The translations under genes and the position numbers were made by a program. A stretch of 53,303 bases of DNA, from IMG/VR virus record IMGVR_UViG_3300030104_000911, positions 1-53,303 of that record; one strand, written 5' to 3'. The notes under the pieces were generated by a model. It saw only the letters and a list, made by a program, of their open reading frames with translations. It ran no database searches and was not told the DNA's origin. Below, piece after piece: positions 36,329 through 44,417 of this stretch. Source of the DNA: a virus. Positions within the stretch are counted from its first letter, which is position 1, and the number at the start of each line of letters is the position of its first letter.

Positions 36329-37067
36329 CAGTATCTCCAATTAAATTAGCTATCTCATCTGCTAAATTACTGCTGTCTGTAGCAACTGCAACTGGTGCAG
36401 GCTCTTCAACAGGAGCTGGTTTAGCTTTAGGTTTAGCTTTAGCTTTTGGTTTAGCTTTAACAGGTGCAGGTGCAACTTCTGCATCTTCAGCAGGGACGTT
36501 AACATTTATGTCAACTTCTTGTGATGTGTTTGTACTTTCGTCAGAAAAAGTAAAGCCATCTTCTTTTTCAAACCCAAAACTATCAGCCCCGCTTCCGCCT
36601 TGAACATACTCAATAAGTTGCACAGCTTTAAGTCTTATAGTTACACCACAACCTATAGCAGAACTATAGAATGCAAGTTCACCACCTACTTTAATTACTG
36701 AGCCACCCCATATGTTGTGGTCAAATACTTCATTGTTATCACAATCAAATACTTGAGGCTTATATTTAGATTTAAACTTTACAATAATGTTGCCTGTCTC
36801 TACTGAATTACCATCATCATCTTTTACTGTTTCTTTTAGATAAGGTAGTGGAGCTTGTTTAAGTTTTTTATTAGGGTTGTTTTCTTTTTCAGCTTTAATA
36901 CCAGCTAGTAATACAGCATTGATTTGTTCTATTATAGGTTTAGCGTCTTCTGGAGATAAAGATAAATTAACTTTATACTTACCATCAGAATATTCTCTAC
37001 CTTCATCAGGTTTACTAATGTGAGGGTAGTTAGCTACACCTTTGGGTGTTGTTATTTTTGTAGTCAT
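36321..37067 (-). CDS. Single-stranded DNA-binding protein (T7 gp2.5-like)
   Basis: A 248-residue protein. The order TPKGVANYPHISKPDEG, YKVNLSLSPEDAKPI and WGGSVIKVGGELAFYSSAIG followed by GVTIRLKAVQLIEYV matches T7 gp2.5 (OB-fold, with a V-LQLESVMLVEL strand in the same place). The C-terminus is first a Lys/Pro/Ala-rich linker and then acidic, ending TDD. An acidic tail is what gp2.5-type proteins use to recruit polymerase and helicase. GGAGG precedes the ATG within the last codons of the upstream gene. The role is fork protection and annealing. Confidence 0.8.
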   Translation of the reverse strand: MTTKITTPKGVANYPHISKPDEGREYSDGKYKVNLSLSPEDAKPIIEQINAVLLAGIKAEKENNPNKKLKQAPLPYLKETVKDDDGNSVETGNIIVKFKSKYKPQVFDCDNNEVFDHNIWGGSVIKVGGELAFYSSAIGCGVTIRLKAVQLIEYVQGGSGADSFGFEKEDGFTFSDESTNTSQEVDINVNVPAEDAEVAPAPVKAKPKAKAKPKAKPAPVEEPAPVAVATDSSNLADEIANLIGDTDD

Positions 37068-37753
37068 TGATTTTCCTCCGACTTATTGTTAATTGTAAAA
37101 CCTACTTCTTTAGTGAATCCATATTCTTCTGCAGAACTAAGCTTTGGTTTATTTGCTACAACAAGTTGTCCTATCACTTTACTTACGATTTCGGTTCCGA
37201 TAATCGAATCGACATAAGCTTGAACATCTATTGGTACAAGACCACCAAACTTAAACTCAAGTTTAGGAAAGTCTACTCCTGTATCAAAACACAATGTGGT
37301 CTTACTAATCTCAGGTGCAATACCTCTCATAGACAATGTCTTTTGATATGCGTTCAAACTTTTTAGTGATGAAGGCGTTACTTGTAGTAAGTAAATTTCT
37401 TCATGTGGTTGATTTGCAAAAATAATAGCAAGTCTTTTAATATCAGAACACGCTTTTATTTTGTGCCCTTGTGGTGTAATTCTAGAGCCCCAAGAATTTT
37501 GAGGACATAATGCACACACGTCACATTGAAGTGAGACACTATCTACACTAGGTGTTACACCATCTAACGAATAGCAATCAGGTGTATACGATTCTCTATC
37601 AAAAGAAAACTCTCCTTCATAATATTGTTTAGATAAGTTTGGACTCGCACCCACAATTATTACATCTAAACTTGTCTCATCAAGTGTCCTTATTTTATCT
37701 TGAGACACAACATGAAACTTAGAATCTCTGATTGATAATCTTGAGTTAATCAT
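37064..37753 (-). CDS. Conserved replication-block protein with Cys cluster
   Basis: A 229-residue protein of unknown function. The middle part has a CxxCxxC cluster (C77, C80, C83) with C60 and C102 close by, suggesting bound zinc or an Fe-S cluster. The C-terminal third is beta-rich. Its stop overlaps the SSB start by ATGA, and the last codons (EENQ) carry the SSB ribosome site. The steady position between the SSB and the helicase block suggests a partner in DNA replication or recombination. No known family was recognised. Confidence 0.72.
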   Translation of the reverse strand: MINSRLSIRDSKFHVVSQDKIRTLDETSLDVIIVGASPNLSKQYYEGEFSFDRESYTPDCYSLDGVTPSVDSVSLQCDVCALCPQNSWGSRITPQGHKIKACSDIKRLAIIFANQPHEEIYLLQVTPSSLKSLNAYQKTLSMRGIAPEISKTTLCFDTGVDFPKLEFKFGGLVPIDVQAYVDSIIGTEIVSKVIGQLVVANKPKLSSAEEYGFTKEVGFTINNKSEENQ

Positions 37754-38158
37754 TTAGTCTTCTGCTTTTACAGAGGGTTTCCTAACATTAACATCAATAC
37801 GTGTACCATAATTTACACCTGATGGTACAGATTTATTGGCCTCTATATAACCACGTACTGCTGTTTTACTAACTCGTTTTTCAAGCAAATCATATGCGTC
37901 ATTGTCCTTTATAAAACCTAGTGTTGCGTCCCAATCTTCTACTCTTGCAAAATCAGTAGTCGTTAGGAATGCTGTACCACTAGATGTTTTAAAAGAATCA
38001 ACACCATCTTTATCTGCTTTTTCTTTTAGCCAAGCTTCTAACTTAGCCATGTTCTCTTTTATAATTTTAACTTTAGCTTTAGTATCAGATTCGAGAGATT
38101 CTTTCTCGTTTCTATAACCTATATACTTAGCTACTACTTTATCTACAGTTACACTCAT
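37754..38158 (-). CDS. Conserved phage coiled-coil protein
   Basis: A 134-residue protein. Residues about 5-50 are a charged coiled coil. About 52-80 give SFKTSSGTAFLTTTDFARV, and 82-120 are WDATLGFIKDNDAYDLLEKR followed by VRGYIEANKSVPSGVNY. This series is known from small proteins in the replication blocks of many phages, where it has no proven function. The start overlaps the helicase stop (ATGA), and the upstream GGAGGG is inside that gene. A role in control of the host recombination machinery has been proposed for similar proteins, but I cannot show it here. Confidence 0.7.
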   Translation of the reverse strand: MSVTVDKVVAKYIGYRNEKESLESDTKAKVKIIKENMAKLEAWLKEKADKDGVDSFKTSSGTAFLTTTDFARVEDWDATLGFIKDNDAYDLLEKRVSKTAVRGYIEANKSVPSGVNYGTRIDVNVRKPSVKAED

Positions 38159-39708
38159 TCGTCTGTTCCCTCCTTAATAAGGTCTAGTAATAAACCCTGT
38201 AATTTTTGTTTGTTCTTTAGCCTTTCAAACATTTTATGTTCAAGGTCAGTAGCCTCTATATGTATTATGTTTGATACGTGCTTTTTTCCTATCCTTTCTA
38301 TCCTCCCATTTGCTTGAACATACTGTTCATTACTAGTCACTGGCCCATACCAAATAATAGTACTAGCAGAGGTTAGTGTTAGACCATGAGCCATAGTAGC
38401 AGGATGGGCTACCAAGACATGTGGGTCAGTTGTGTGTTGGAAGTTATGGAATATAAAATTTCTTTTACTAGCAGAAACTTCACCATTGACTACCCCCACA
38501 CTCCATTGTTTAGAGAGTATTTTCTCTAACATCTTTAATGTTCCTGTTAGTGGAACAAATACTATTACTTTACCACCTACTTCTTCTATAACTTCTTTAA
38601 CTAAGTTAACTCTAGGTGCACAATCTAATTCTATATGTCTACTGTTGTCGCCATATACAACACCACAACTTATTTGTATGAGTTTTTGTAGCTTAACTGC
38701 TTCATTAACTGCTGTTATTGTCCCTTCTTGTACCAACTCGGTGACATAATGCTTTAGCATTTTATCATAATGGTCTCTTTGTTCTTTAGTAAGAGCCACT
38801 TTTCTAGTTTGAAATACGGTATCAGGCAAATCAAAACACTCATCTCTAGTGTATCGAACAGCGGGATATAATACTTCTTTAACAATCTCTATGGATTCAG
38901 GTCTTGGCACCCACTTCCATTGCCCTATTTTCATCATTACAGAATCTCTAAATGCTGTAAAAGTTTTTGGATTAAATGGGCTATCTACTAATCTAGCTAA
39001 TGCCCATGCGTCTGTTGGGTCGTTAGGTGTAGGTGTGCCTGTCATCATCCATAATTTAGTATCAGGATATTTATTTAAATACTTTCTAACTACCTTAAAC
39101 CTGTTGGTAGATGGGTTACGTAGCACGGCTGCTTCATCAATTATGATTAAATCAAACATGCCTTTTACTTCTTCAGATATAATAGAGAAACCATCATGGT
39201 TTATAATATAAAAATCAGCGTTGCTGTTTAATAGCTTTAACCTTCTGCTACTTGCACCATGCAATGTAACGGCTTGTCTGTGTGGAAACCCCATAAAAAT
39301 ACTGTCGCCCCACACTCTTTCAAGAGTTGATAAAGGCGATATAATCAAAACCTTTTTAATATAACCTGCCAACATAAGATAGTCACATGCCCACAGAGCT
39401 GATTGTGTTTTGCCTGTACCTATTTCATTAAGCACCAACGCCTTGTCGTGCATGGTAAGAAAAGCTGATGTCATCTTTTGATGTTTGTAGGGTGTAAACT
39501 GCCCACTCCAACTGTAATAATGAAGTATTGGTGATGGCACTTTGAATCCTAATGCACGTAAACGGTGAGAAGCAGGAATTGTATGTGGTGTGACAACAAG
39601 TTGTTGGTTGTTAAACGTTAGTTGCCTGGCTTCTGGTATAACGTCTAACACTCTGTTTGGGTTATTTAAATTCAATGCTATTGCTTTTGCTTTTTCTACT
39701 ACTATCAT
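38155..39708 (-). CDS. SNF2/DEAD-like superfamily 2 helicase
   Basis: A 517-residue SF2 ATPase of the SNF2 type. Motifs: NEIGTGKT (Walker A, 94-101), LIIIDEAA (Walker B, about 188-194, DEAA instead of DEAH), MTGTP (about 222), and near the C-terminus QANGRIERIGK (motif VI, about 465-475). The two lobes are complete for this class. Phage versions often stand beside VRR-NUC and PolA genes, as here, and probably act in strand exchange or branch migration. The ATG overlaps the nuclease stop by ATGA. DNA translocation is inferred from the family. Confidence 0.85.
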   Translation of the reverse strand: MIVVEKAKAIALNLNNPNRVLDVIPEARQLTFNNQQLVVTPHTIPASHRLRALGFKVPSPILHYYSWSGQFTPYKHQKMTSAFLTMHDKALVLNEIGTGKTQSALWACDYLMLAGYIKKVLIISPLSTLERVWGDSIFMGFPHRQAVTLHGASSRRLKLLNSNADFYIINHDGFSIISEEVKGMFDLIIIDEAAVLRNPSTNRFKVVRKYLNKYPDTKLWMMTGTPTPNDPTDAWALARLVDSPFNPKTFTAFRDSVMMKIGQWKWVPRPESIEIVKEVLYPAVRYTRDECFDLPDTVFQTRKVALTKEQRDHYDKMLKHYVTELVQEGTITAVNEAVKLQKLIQISCGVVYGDNSRHIELDCAPRVNLVKEVIEEVGGKVIVFVPLTGTLKMLEKILSKQWSVGVVNGEVSASKRNFIFHNFQHTTDPHVLVAHPATMAHGLTLTSASTIIWYGPVTSNEQYVQANGRIERIGKKHVSNIIHIEATDLEHKMFERLKNKQKLQGLLLDLIKEGTDE

Positions 39709-40010
39709 ATAATTCTTTCTATATATAACTTGACTTGATTAATTGTTTCGTTATCGTACACTACAAAACAAACACCCCCTGCTTGTGATATCTTTTCCAT
39801 ACATTGAAGTTGTAAGGCGGTGGGTTTCTTAGTCCTATCCGCCTTACACTCTACTCCGATAAACTTCCCATTTACACAGAGTATTTTGTCAGGTATCCCT
39901 GATTTACCAAAGATTCCTGACTGTGGATTAAAATACCACACGTCCTTGTTGTAAGACTTTAACATCTTGTCAAGTTTTAATTTGATTTTGCCTTCGGGTG
40001 TTACTACCAT
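39705..40010 (-). CDS. VRR-NUC domain nuclease
   Basis: A 101-residue single-domain nuclease of the PD-(D/E)XK fold. Key parts: N-terminal TPEGKIKLKLDKML, then GIPDKILCVNGKFIGVECKA with the catalytic IPD and E-x-K (ECK), and the hydrophobic end of the fold (AGGVCFVVYDNE). VRR-NUC enzymes resolve branched DNA. The start ATG lies directly after a strong promoter with no room for a Shine-Dalgarno site, so translation is probably leaderless. The downstream SNF2 helicase is a likely partner. Length equals the usual stand-alone form. Confidence 0.85.
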   Translation of the reverse strand: MVVTPEGKIKLKLDKMLKSYNKDVWYFNPQSGIFGKSGIPDKILCVNGKFIGVECKADRTKKPTALQLQCMEKISQAGGVCFVVYDNETINQVKLYIERII

Positions 40011-40016
40011 TATGTA

Positions 40017-40044
40017 AGTATACTTAGGTATACATTACTGTCAA
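40017..40044 (-). promoter_or_regulatory. Sigma70-type promoter for a leaderless VRR-NUC mRNA
   Basis: On the - strand, TTGACA (40044-40039) is followed by 16 bases and TATACT (40022-40017). Six bases later comes the ATG of the VRR-NUC gene (40010). With the normal distance from the -10 box to the start site, transcription would begin at the ATG, giving a leaderless mRNA. The 37-base gap upstream is the only intergenic gap of note in the replication block, so this promoter probably re-initiates transcription for the genes from VRR-NUC to primase. Confidence 0.65.
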
Positions 40045-40047
40045 GTA

Positions 40048-40713
40048 TTATATCTGTGCATATTCACAGATGTGTTGTGCTGGGCACCACCTACATAATC
40101 CACTAGGCCGTGCTGGAAAGTTATTAGTTTTACACGATTGATTAATTCTTTCTATTCTATTTAATATGTTCTGCCACATTACACTTGTATCTTTAGTAGT
40201 ATAAGTTTCGGTATCAGTTTTATTTTCTTTTAACCATACAAAAGTAGACTTAACCTTTTTAATATTGGGATAGTGTTTAAATACTTGTAATGCAAATAAT
40301 TCTAGTTGCATGAAATCGGGTCTACGTTTACCTGTTTTCCAATCTATTACTATAGCCTTGTCTCCTTTAATAATAAGCACATCTAAAATAGACCTGAGCC
40401 ATGCGTCGTTATCGTACCAACCTGTTGGTGTAAGGTTTTCATTAAGGCATAGCTGTTGTTCTGCAAGAAGTGTTGCATGTTGGGTAAGTTGTTGTAAGGT
40501 TTGACAAACTTGTTCGTGTTTGCTTGTCTCTTGTGGTAGGGCCTGCCCATGAAGTAATCTATTCTCCAAGTCCTTGTGTATTCTTTGTCCATATATTGTT
40601 GCGTCACTACCTGTATCTACGACCTCTTTATTAATACGTTGATACAGGTATCGCTTTGGACAATTCTCATACATCTTTATAGATGAATAACTATGAGTTA
40701 ATTTTGATTTCAT
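40048..40713 (-). CDS. Cas4/AddB-like PD-(D/E)XK nuclease with Fe-S cysteines
   Basis: A 221-residue nuclease. Start SYSSIKMYENCPKRY places C18 near the N-terminus. The active site is D111 and D124-W-K126 (IDWKTG), with the helix MQLELFALQVFKHY (about 135-148) carrying the QxxxY-type motif. C207, C210 and C216 (CRWCPAQHICEY) complete the four cysteines of a 4Fe-4S cluster, as in Cas4 and AddB. Phage versions are known as DUF2800-type nucleases and go with PolA and SSB. The ATG overlaps the previous stop by ATGA. It probably resects DNA ends in recombination-dependent replication. Confidence 0.82.
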   Translation of the reverse strand: MKSKLTHSYSSIKMYENCPKRYLYQRINKEVVDTGSDATIYGQRIHKDLENRLLHGQALPQETSKHEQVCQTLQQLTQHATLLAEQQLCLNENLTPTGWYDNDAWLRSILDVLIIKGDKAIVIDWKTGKRRPDFMQLELFALQVFKHYPNIKKVKSTFVWLKENKTDTETYTTKDTSVMWQNILNRIERINQSCKTNNFPARPSGLCRWCPAQHICEYAQI

Positions 40714-40967
40714 TTAGCTTGTGTCATTCTATTTAATAAGTCATGTTTTAATAGTTCAAGTTGTGCTATATCTTCCATAACATTATCTGTACCTGTTGAG
40801 TATCTAAGGTACTGTCCATCTAATTTTAACAATATAAAAGAAGAATCTAAATTTTTTCCCTCAGAAATTTTCTTTTCGATACTATTTAATAGTTCGATAG
40901 CAAAATCTTTTTTAGATTTTCCCTCCGATTTTATTTCTTTTCCATCTGTTCCTATTATGTCTGTCAT
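40710..40967 (-). CDS. Small hypothetical protein beside PolA
   Basis: An 85-residue protein of helices and one short strand pair (SFILLKLDGQYLRYSTG). Its start overlaps the DNA polymerase stop by four bases and its stop overlaps the nuclease start by four, so it is coupled on both sides. It has Lys/Glu-rich ends and no motif. A small accessory to the polymerase or nuclease would fit the position, but nothing proves it. Confidence 0.7.
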   Translation of the reverse strand: MTDIIGTDGKEIKSEGKSKKDFAIELLNSIEKKISEGKNLDSSFILLKLDGQYLRYSTGTDNVMEDIAQLELLKHDLLNRMTQAK

Positions 40968-42835
40968 TTTGCCTCTCCATAATTAAAGCCAACCCCACTC
41001 TCACAGGCTACAGGTAATCCCTGTGCCCACCTGGGCGACGTTGACATGATTGTCTCAATGTGTTGTTGTGTGTCCGACTTGTTTTTTTGCATCTGGCAAA
41101 CGATTATTTCATCATGTACTTGAAATAAGACTTGGTAATACTTACCTATCTCAATCATTTGTTCTGATACTACTATCCTAGCCAACGCTTGAACAACATT
41201 CTCTGTTACTTTACCACCATAGATTTTAGTCCAATCTTTATCTTCTAAACTTCCTGTAGTCATTAACTTCCTGTAAGTTCTAGCATTAGATATGTACTTA
41301 AATCCCTCTGATGTTCTTCGCAATTCGGGATATCTTATACGTAAACCATTTGGTAGTATAATACCCTCTGAATCGTACTTGCATATGCCATTTCCTATAG
41401 ACCCTATACCTTCATACACCATGGTTTCTAATACATGATTACAAGTTCCCCAAAAAGAAACTATGTTGTGGTTTTTCTGTCTATATAAATTGACAATTCT
41501 TTTTGCCTCATTCAAGTCTATGTCTACTGACATACCACCTTGACCCATAGCCAATGTGTTCTTAAATTTCTCTGCTCCCATACCATAACCTAGTCCTAGT
41601 ATGCAAGTCTTTCCTACAAATCTTTCTAGCTTATCTTCTTTTGTAATATTTCTGTCATATATCTCACTAGCAAATTCACTGTAAACATCTCTACCCTCTC
41701 TAAATGCTTGTACTAAATCTTCTTGCCCACTTATATATGCAACCATTCGTGCCTCAATCTGTGATGAATCACATGCTATCAATACCTTATCTTTAGGTGC
41801 TACTAAAGATTTTCTTAAAGCCCCATTACGAGGTAAGTTCTGTAAATTAAGTTTATCTCCACCACTAAACCTACCTGTATGTGCCCCATAATAATTTAAC
41901 ATAATAGGTAATGTACCTCTGTTTGCTACCTCTATAAGATTTTCAGTTCTTGTCTCCTCTATAGTAGACTTAACACCTAGCCTTGCTGAAACGAGTTGTT
42001 GTATAATAGGATTGGGGTGTTGTTGCAAACTTACAAACTCTTTATCAGTCTTAGCAAAGGCATAAGTTTCTTTACCTGTCGTAGCTGATATCTTTAAAGG
42101 TGGTGTGACACCTAACTTTATAAGTAGCTTGGCAAAAATTTGATTTGACATAAGGGCTTTTTTAACCTGTTCGTTTGACAGTCCTTTCTTTCCAGGGTAT
42201 TTTGTAGATAACGTGTCAAGGAGTTGTTGTTTGTTGTGCTTGATTGAGCTCAGGTGATTTGCTAACAGTTCTTTGTTTAGTTCAACAGTAGGATTAATAA
42301 ACATTCGTAAGGTTTGGTCAATGACCATAAGTTCTGATAAAGGGAAACCTTTTGATAATTTTTTAAATAGTTTGTAGGTAAGTTCAACATCATTGATACA
42401 ATACTTAGAATACATATCAAGTTCTTGTGGTGTAAAGTCTGCTTTGTGTTTACCCAAAGCATTAAGTACTTCAGTACCCTTTGCCCCAAGTTTGTAGTGT
42501 TTTGCTAAAGCACTTAATGAACAACCTGTTGTCAAGTTATGCTTGGGTCTAGCCATAGACATAGTATCAAACCAAAACTTAGGCTCTTTGCTACACTTCC
42601 ACCGAAATATAGACCCGTCAAAAATTGTATTATGTGCTAACACACAATAACTCGTTGGTAGGTCATTGAACGCCTCATCCATATTTTCATACCAACATGT
42701 CTTACCATCATTAATTTTAATAGCTACACCGATAACCTCAAACCTTTTGTCTCTAAGGTATGCCTCGGTTGTCATTTTAGATAAGGAGTATTCCCTATCA
42801 TAATAGGTTTCAAAGTCTATAGTTACTATATCCAT
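40964..42835 (-). CDS. Family A DNA polymerase with 3'-5' exonuclease
   Basis: A 623-residue PolA-type replicase. Exonuclease motifs: ExoI D7-F-E9 in VTIDFETYY, ExoII in VLAHNTIFDGSIF, ExoIII YCIND (Y-x3-D). Polymerase motifs: TGRFSGGDKLNLQNLPR, motif A ACDSSQIEARM (D356), motif B region KTCILGLGYGMGAEKF, and motif C VHDEI (about residue 573). Proofreading and polymerase sites are all intact. No 5' nuclease domain and no DnaJ-like zinc insert (known from HMO-2011-type phages) can be seen. The start shares a base with the previous stop (TAATG). It replicates the phage genome with the primase-helicase and SSB. Confidence 0.93.
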   Translation of the reverse strand: MDIVTIDFETYYDREYSLSKMTTEAYLRDKRFEVIGVAIKINDGKTCWYENMDEAFNDLPTSYCVLAHNTIFDGSIFRWKCSKEPKFWFDTMSMARPKHNLTTGCSLSALAKHYKLGAKGTEVLNALGKHKADFTPQELDMYSKYCINDVELTYKLFKKLSKGFPLSELMVIDQTLRMFINPTVELNKELLANHLSSIKHNKQQLLDTLSTKYPGKKGLSNEQVKKALMSNQIFAKLLIKLGVTPPLKISATTGKETYAFAKTDKEFVSLQQHPNPIIQQLVSARLGVKSTIEETRTENLIEVANRGTLPIMLNYYGAHTGRFSGGDKLNLQNLPRNGALRKSLVAPKDKVLIACDSSQIEARMVAYISGQEDLVQAFREGRDVYSEFASEIYDRNITKEDKLERFVGKTCILGLGYGMGAEKFKNTLAMGQGGMSVDIDLNEAKRIVNLYRQKNHNIVSFWGTCNHVLETMVYEGIGSIGNGICKYDSEGIILPNGLRIRYPELRRTSEGFKYISNARTYRKLMTTGSLEDKDWTKIYGGKVTENVVQALARIVVSEQMIEIGKYYQVLFQVHDEIIVCQMQKNKSDTQQHIETIMSTSPRWAQGLPVACESGVGFNYGEAK

Positions 42836-43038
42836 TACTCATTCTCTTTTATTAGTTTATTAAGATAAGCCTGTGCCTTCTTTAAATCCTCAAATCCCCC
42901 CTTCTTCTTCCACCGAACAACATACTTAATAATATTACCCTCTAAAAAATCTAATTTCTTATCAACAATAAAATCCCAAACTTGTATCTTGCCTTGTGTA
43001 TAATGAATTGGGTTATCTATATTATCTTTTTTCTTCAT
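42835..43038 (-). CDS. DUF3310 family protein (nucleotide-kinase-type)
   Basis: A 67-residue protein that matches DUF3310 over its whole length: NIDNPIHYTQGKIQVWDFI, FLEGNIIKYVVRWKKKGG, EDLKKAQAYLNKLI. The conserved HY, the N-x-x-KY-x-x-R and the D-x-x-KA-x-x-YL are all present. The family includes T7 gp1.7, a nucleotide kinase, but that protein is longer and this is only the conserved domain. It overlaps both neighbours by a few bases. A nucleotide-pool role beside PolA is reasonable. Confidence 0.85.
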   Translation of the reverse strand: MKKKDNIDNPIHYTQGKIQVWDFIVDKKLDFLEGNIIKYVVRWKKKGGFEDLKKAQAYLNKLIKENE

Positions 43039-43514
43039 GACAAGTTCTCTACTTTACTTTTATGTAAACTATATATTGCCACCCCTTTTCCACAATGTAA
43101 AGAATGCTCATTAGTAACACCTACTGCCTCACTTGAAGTAGCCCCCATACTCAATGCCCCATACGAAAACTCTTTACCATCTCCGAATGCACATGGCACA
43201 AAACCATGTACTGTTGGATAAGGAGAATCATCATAAACAATCAACCCTTTGTCTTTATCTACGACAACAAGTTGTTGTGTGGTAATCCTAGTTGCAGAAT
43301 CTTTTAGCCCGTAAGGATATTCATTAGGTACTGCCCCATTAATAAACCACTCTCTTAAAGAGACAATGTATTTGAGGTATCCTACTCCCGATACTATGTA
43401 AGGTTTATCATCTCTCATTACATACCATGCTTTGTCTGTCTCCCATTTAAGTGAGCCATCACTAGCCTGTCTGTCTGTGGCTAAAGTTTCGCCGTCCCAT
43501 ACTACTACTGTCAT
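43035..43514 (-). CDS. Proteasome beta-like Ntn hydrolase
   Basis: A 159-residue protein that looks like a proteasome/HslV beta subunit. After removal of Met1 the chain begins with Thr (TVVVWDGETLATDRQASDG). Asp14 and Lys28 stand where the catalytic Asp17 and Lys33 of HslV would be. The C-terminal half has GDGKEFSYGALSMGATSSEA and later HCGKGV, as in the helical layers of that fold. Similar phage genes are known but their substrates are not. It is 15-20 residues shorter than HslV. It shares ATGA with an upstream zinc-finger-like gene. Threonine-protease activity is predicted, not shown. Confidence 0.75.
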   Translation of the reverse strand: MTVVVWDGETLATDRQASDGSLKWETDKAWYVMRDDKPYIVSGVGYLKYIVSLREWFINGAVPNEYPYGLKDSATRITTQQLVVVDKDKGLIVYDDSPYPTVHGFVPCAFGDGKEFSYGALSMGATSSEAVGVTNEHSLHCGKGVAIYSLHKSKVENLS

Positions 43515-43681
43515 TTGTTTTCCTCCTCATACAATTTCTCTACTTCAGATACACACTCTCCACATCTATAACCCTCTTTATCATCATTGTAAGCTGGGTA
43601 TCTGTTTACAAAACGACCACTTCCAAAATGACAAGGTTTACCACAATCAATACATATTTGTTTATCGAATAAATCAATCAC
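43511..43681 (-). CDS. Small Cys-rich zinc-binding protein (GTG start)
   Basis: A 56-residue frame that fills the gap between two clear genes. The start is GTG with AGAGAGG nine bases upstream, inside the previous gene, which it overlaps by eight bases. Its stop overlaps the next ATG by ATGA. Cysteines C10-x2-C13-x3-C17 and C40-x2-C43 suggest a zinc knuckle. The last residues EEENK are written by the ribosome site of the proteasome-like gene. It could be an accessory to that hydrolase or a DNA-binding protein. Confidence 0.6.
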   Translation of the reverse strand: MIDLFDKQICIDCGKPCHFGSGRFVNRYPAYNDDKEGYRCGECVSEVEKLYEEENK

Positions 43682-43883
43682 TATAATGTACCTCTCTAAT
43701 TGAATCTATTAAATAAAAGTCTATAATGCCAGCATTAGATATTTTATGCCCTTTGCTTTTTAAGTATACTTGTACACTATCTGTTTCTGTATCTGTAAAA
43801 GGTATCTGTACCCCCCAATGAATTGTCACTTCTCTGTCTTCAACAACAGCTATGTTTACTGTGTCTATATTTTCATTACTCAT
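43674..43883 (-). CDS. Small hypothetical protein
   Basis: A 69-residue mixed alpha/beta protein (VNIAVVEDREVTIHWGVQIP, VQVYLKSKGHKIS). AGGAGAAAAGCAA precedes the ATG, the same leader that several genes in this arm use. It ends by overlapping the GTG of the zinc-finger-like gene. No motif was recognised. It is among the small unknown genes of the early arm that often code for host take-over factors. Confidence 0.65.
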   Translation of the reverse strand: MSNENIDTVNIAVVEDREVTIHWGVQIPFTDTETDSVQVYLKSKGHKISNAGIIDFYLIDSIREVHYSD

Positions 43884-43894
43884 TTGCTTTTCTC

Positions 43895-44173
43895 CTAGTA
43901 AACAACCTGAAACTTCTTCAGCGTTGTTAGTTCATCTTCTGTTATTTCTTTAACCCATTCGACCCATACTATTGCAATCGAATCAAGCCAATAACCTCTA
44001 TTGGTTTTATCATACTCATCATCAATTCTTTCATTACTAAAAAAATCTGATAGCACATGCCTTTCGTTTAACTTTCCATTTTTATAATCCTCCTTGCTTA
44101 CTGTTTGGTACCAACAATAATGCTCATACTCATACTCCCCACTTCGTTCTTTAATCTTTGCTAATATCATCAT
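43895..44173 (-). CDS. Hypothetical protein with aromatic-rich core
   Basis: A 92-residue protein with many Tyr and Trp (ERSGEYEYEHYCWYQTVS, SIAIVWVEWVKEIT) and acidic surfaces. It could be a small beta-barrel interaction protein. It overlaps the upstream gene by 23 bases, and GAGAG lies before the ATG. No homolog was recognised. It is part of the row of small early genes between the MoxR module and the replication block. Confidence 0.65.
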   Translation of the reverse strand: MMILAKIKERSGEYEYEHYCWYQTVSKEDYKNGKLNERHVLSDFFSNERIDDEYDKTNRGYWLDSIAIVWVEWVKEITEDELTTLKKFQVVY

Positions 44174-44417
44174 CTCTCTCCTTTATAATGTCGTCAATGT
44201 GAAAATCTAATGTGTCCCATGTAATACCATGATTAGCGTCATGTCTTCTTAAACATCTAGCTAACACCTCTTTACATTCATCTAAAGTTAGTTTTTCTTT
44301 TGGTATATCATCTGACAACCTGTTCATATTTCTCATGCGTACATGTTCCAAAACATCATCAGTACACCATTCAATACTTATTGTGTAATCATCTACCCAA
44401 CCGTCTTTATTACTCAT
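44151..44417 (-). CDS. Small acidic hypothetical protein
   Basis: An 88-residue acidic protein with a helical core (LTLDECKEVLARCLRRHD) and Trp/Asp-rich ends. It starts with the leader AAGGAGAAAAACAA before ATG, shared with several genes of this arm, and that leader also writes the KEKNK end of the previous gene. Its last bases overlap the next gene by 23. Function unknown. Confidence 0.65.
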   Translation of the reverse strand: MSNKDGWVDDYTISIEWCTDDVLEHVRMRNMNRLSDDIPKEKLTLDECKEVLARCLRRHDANHGITWDTLDFHIDDIIKERDDDISKD

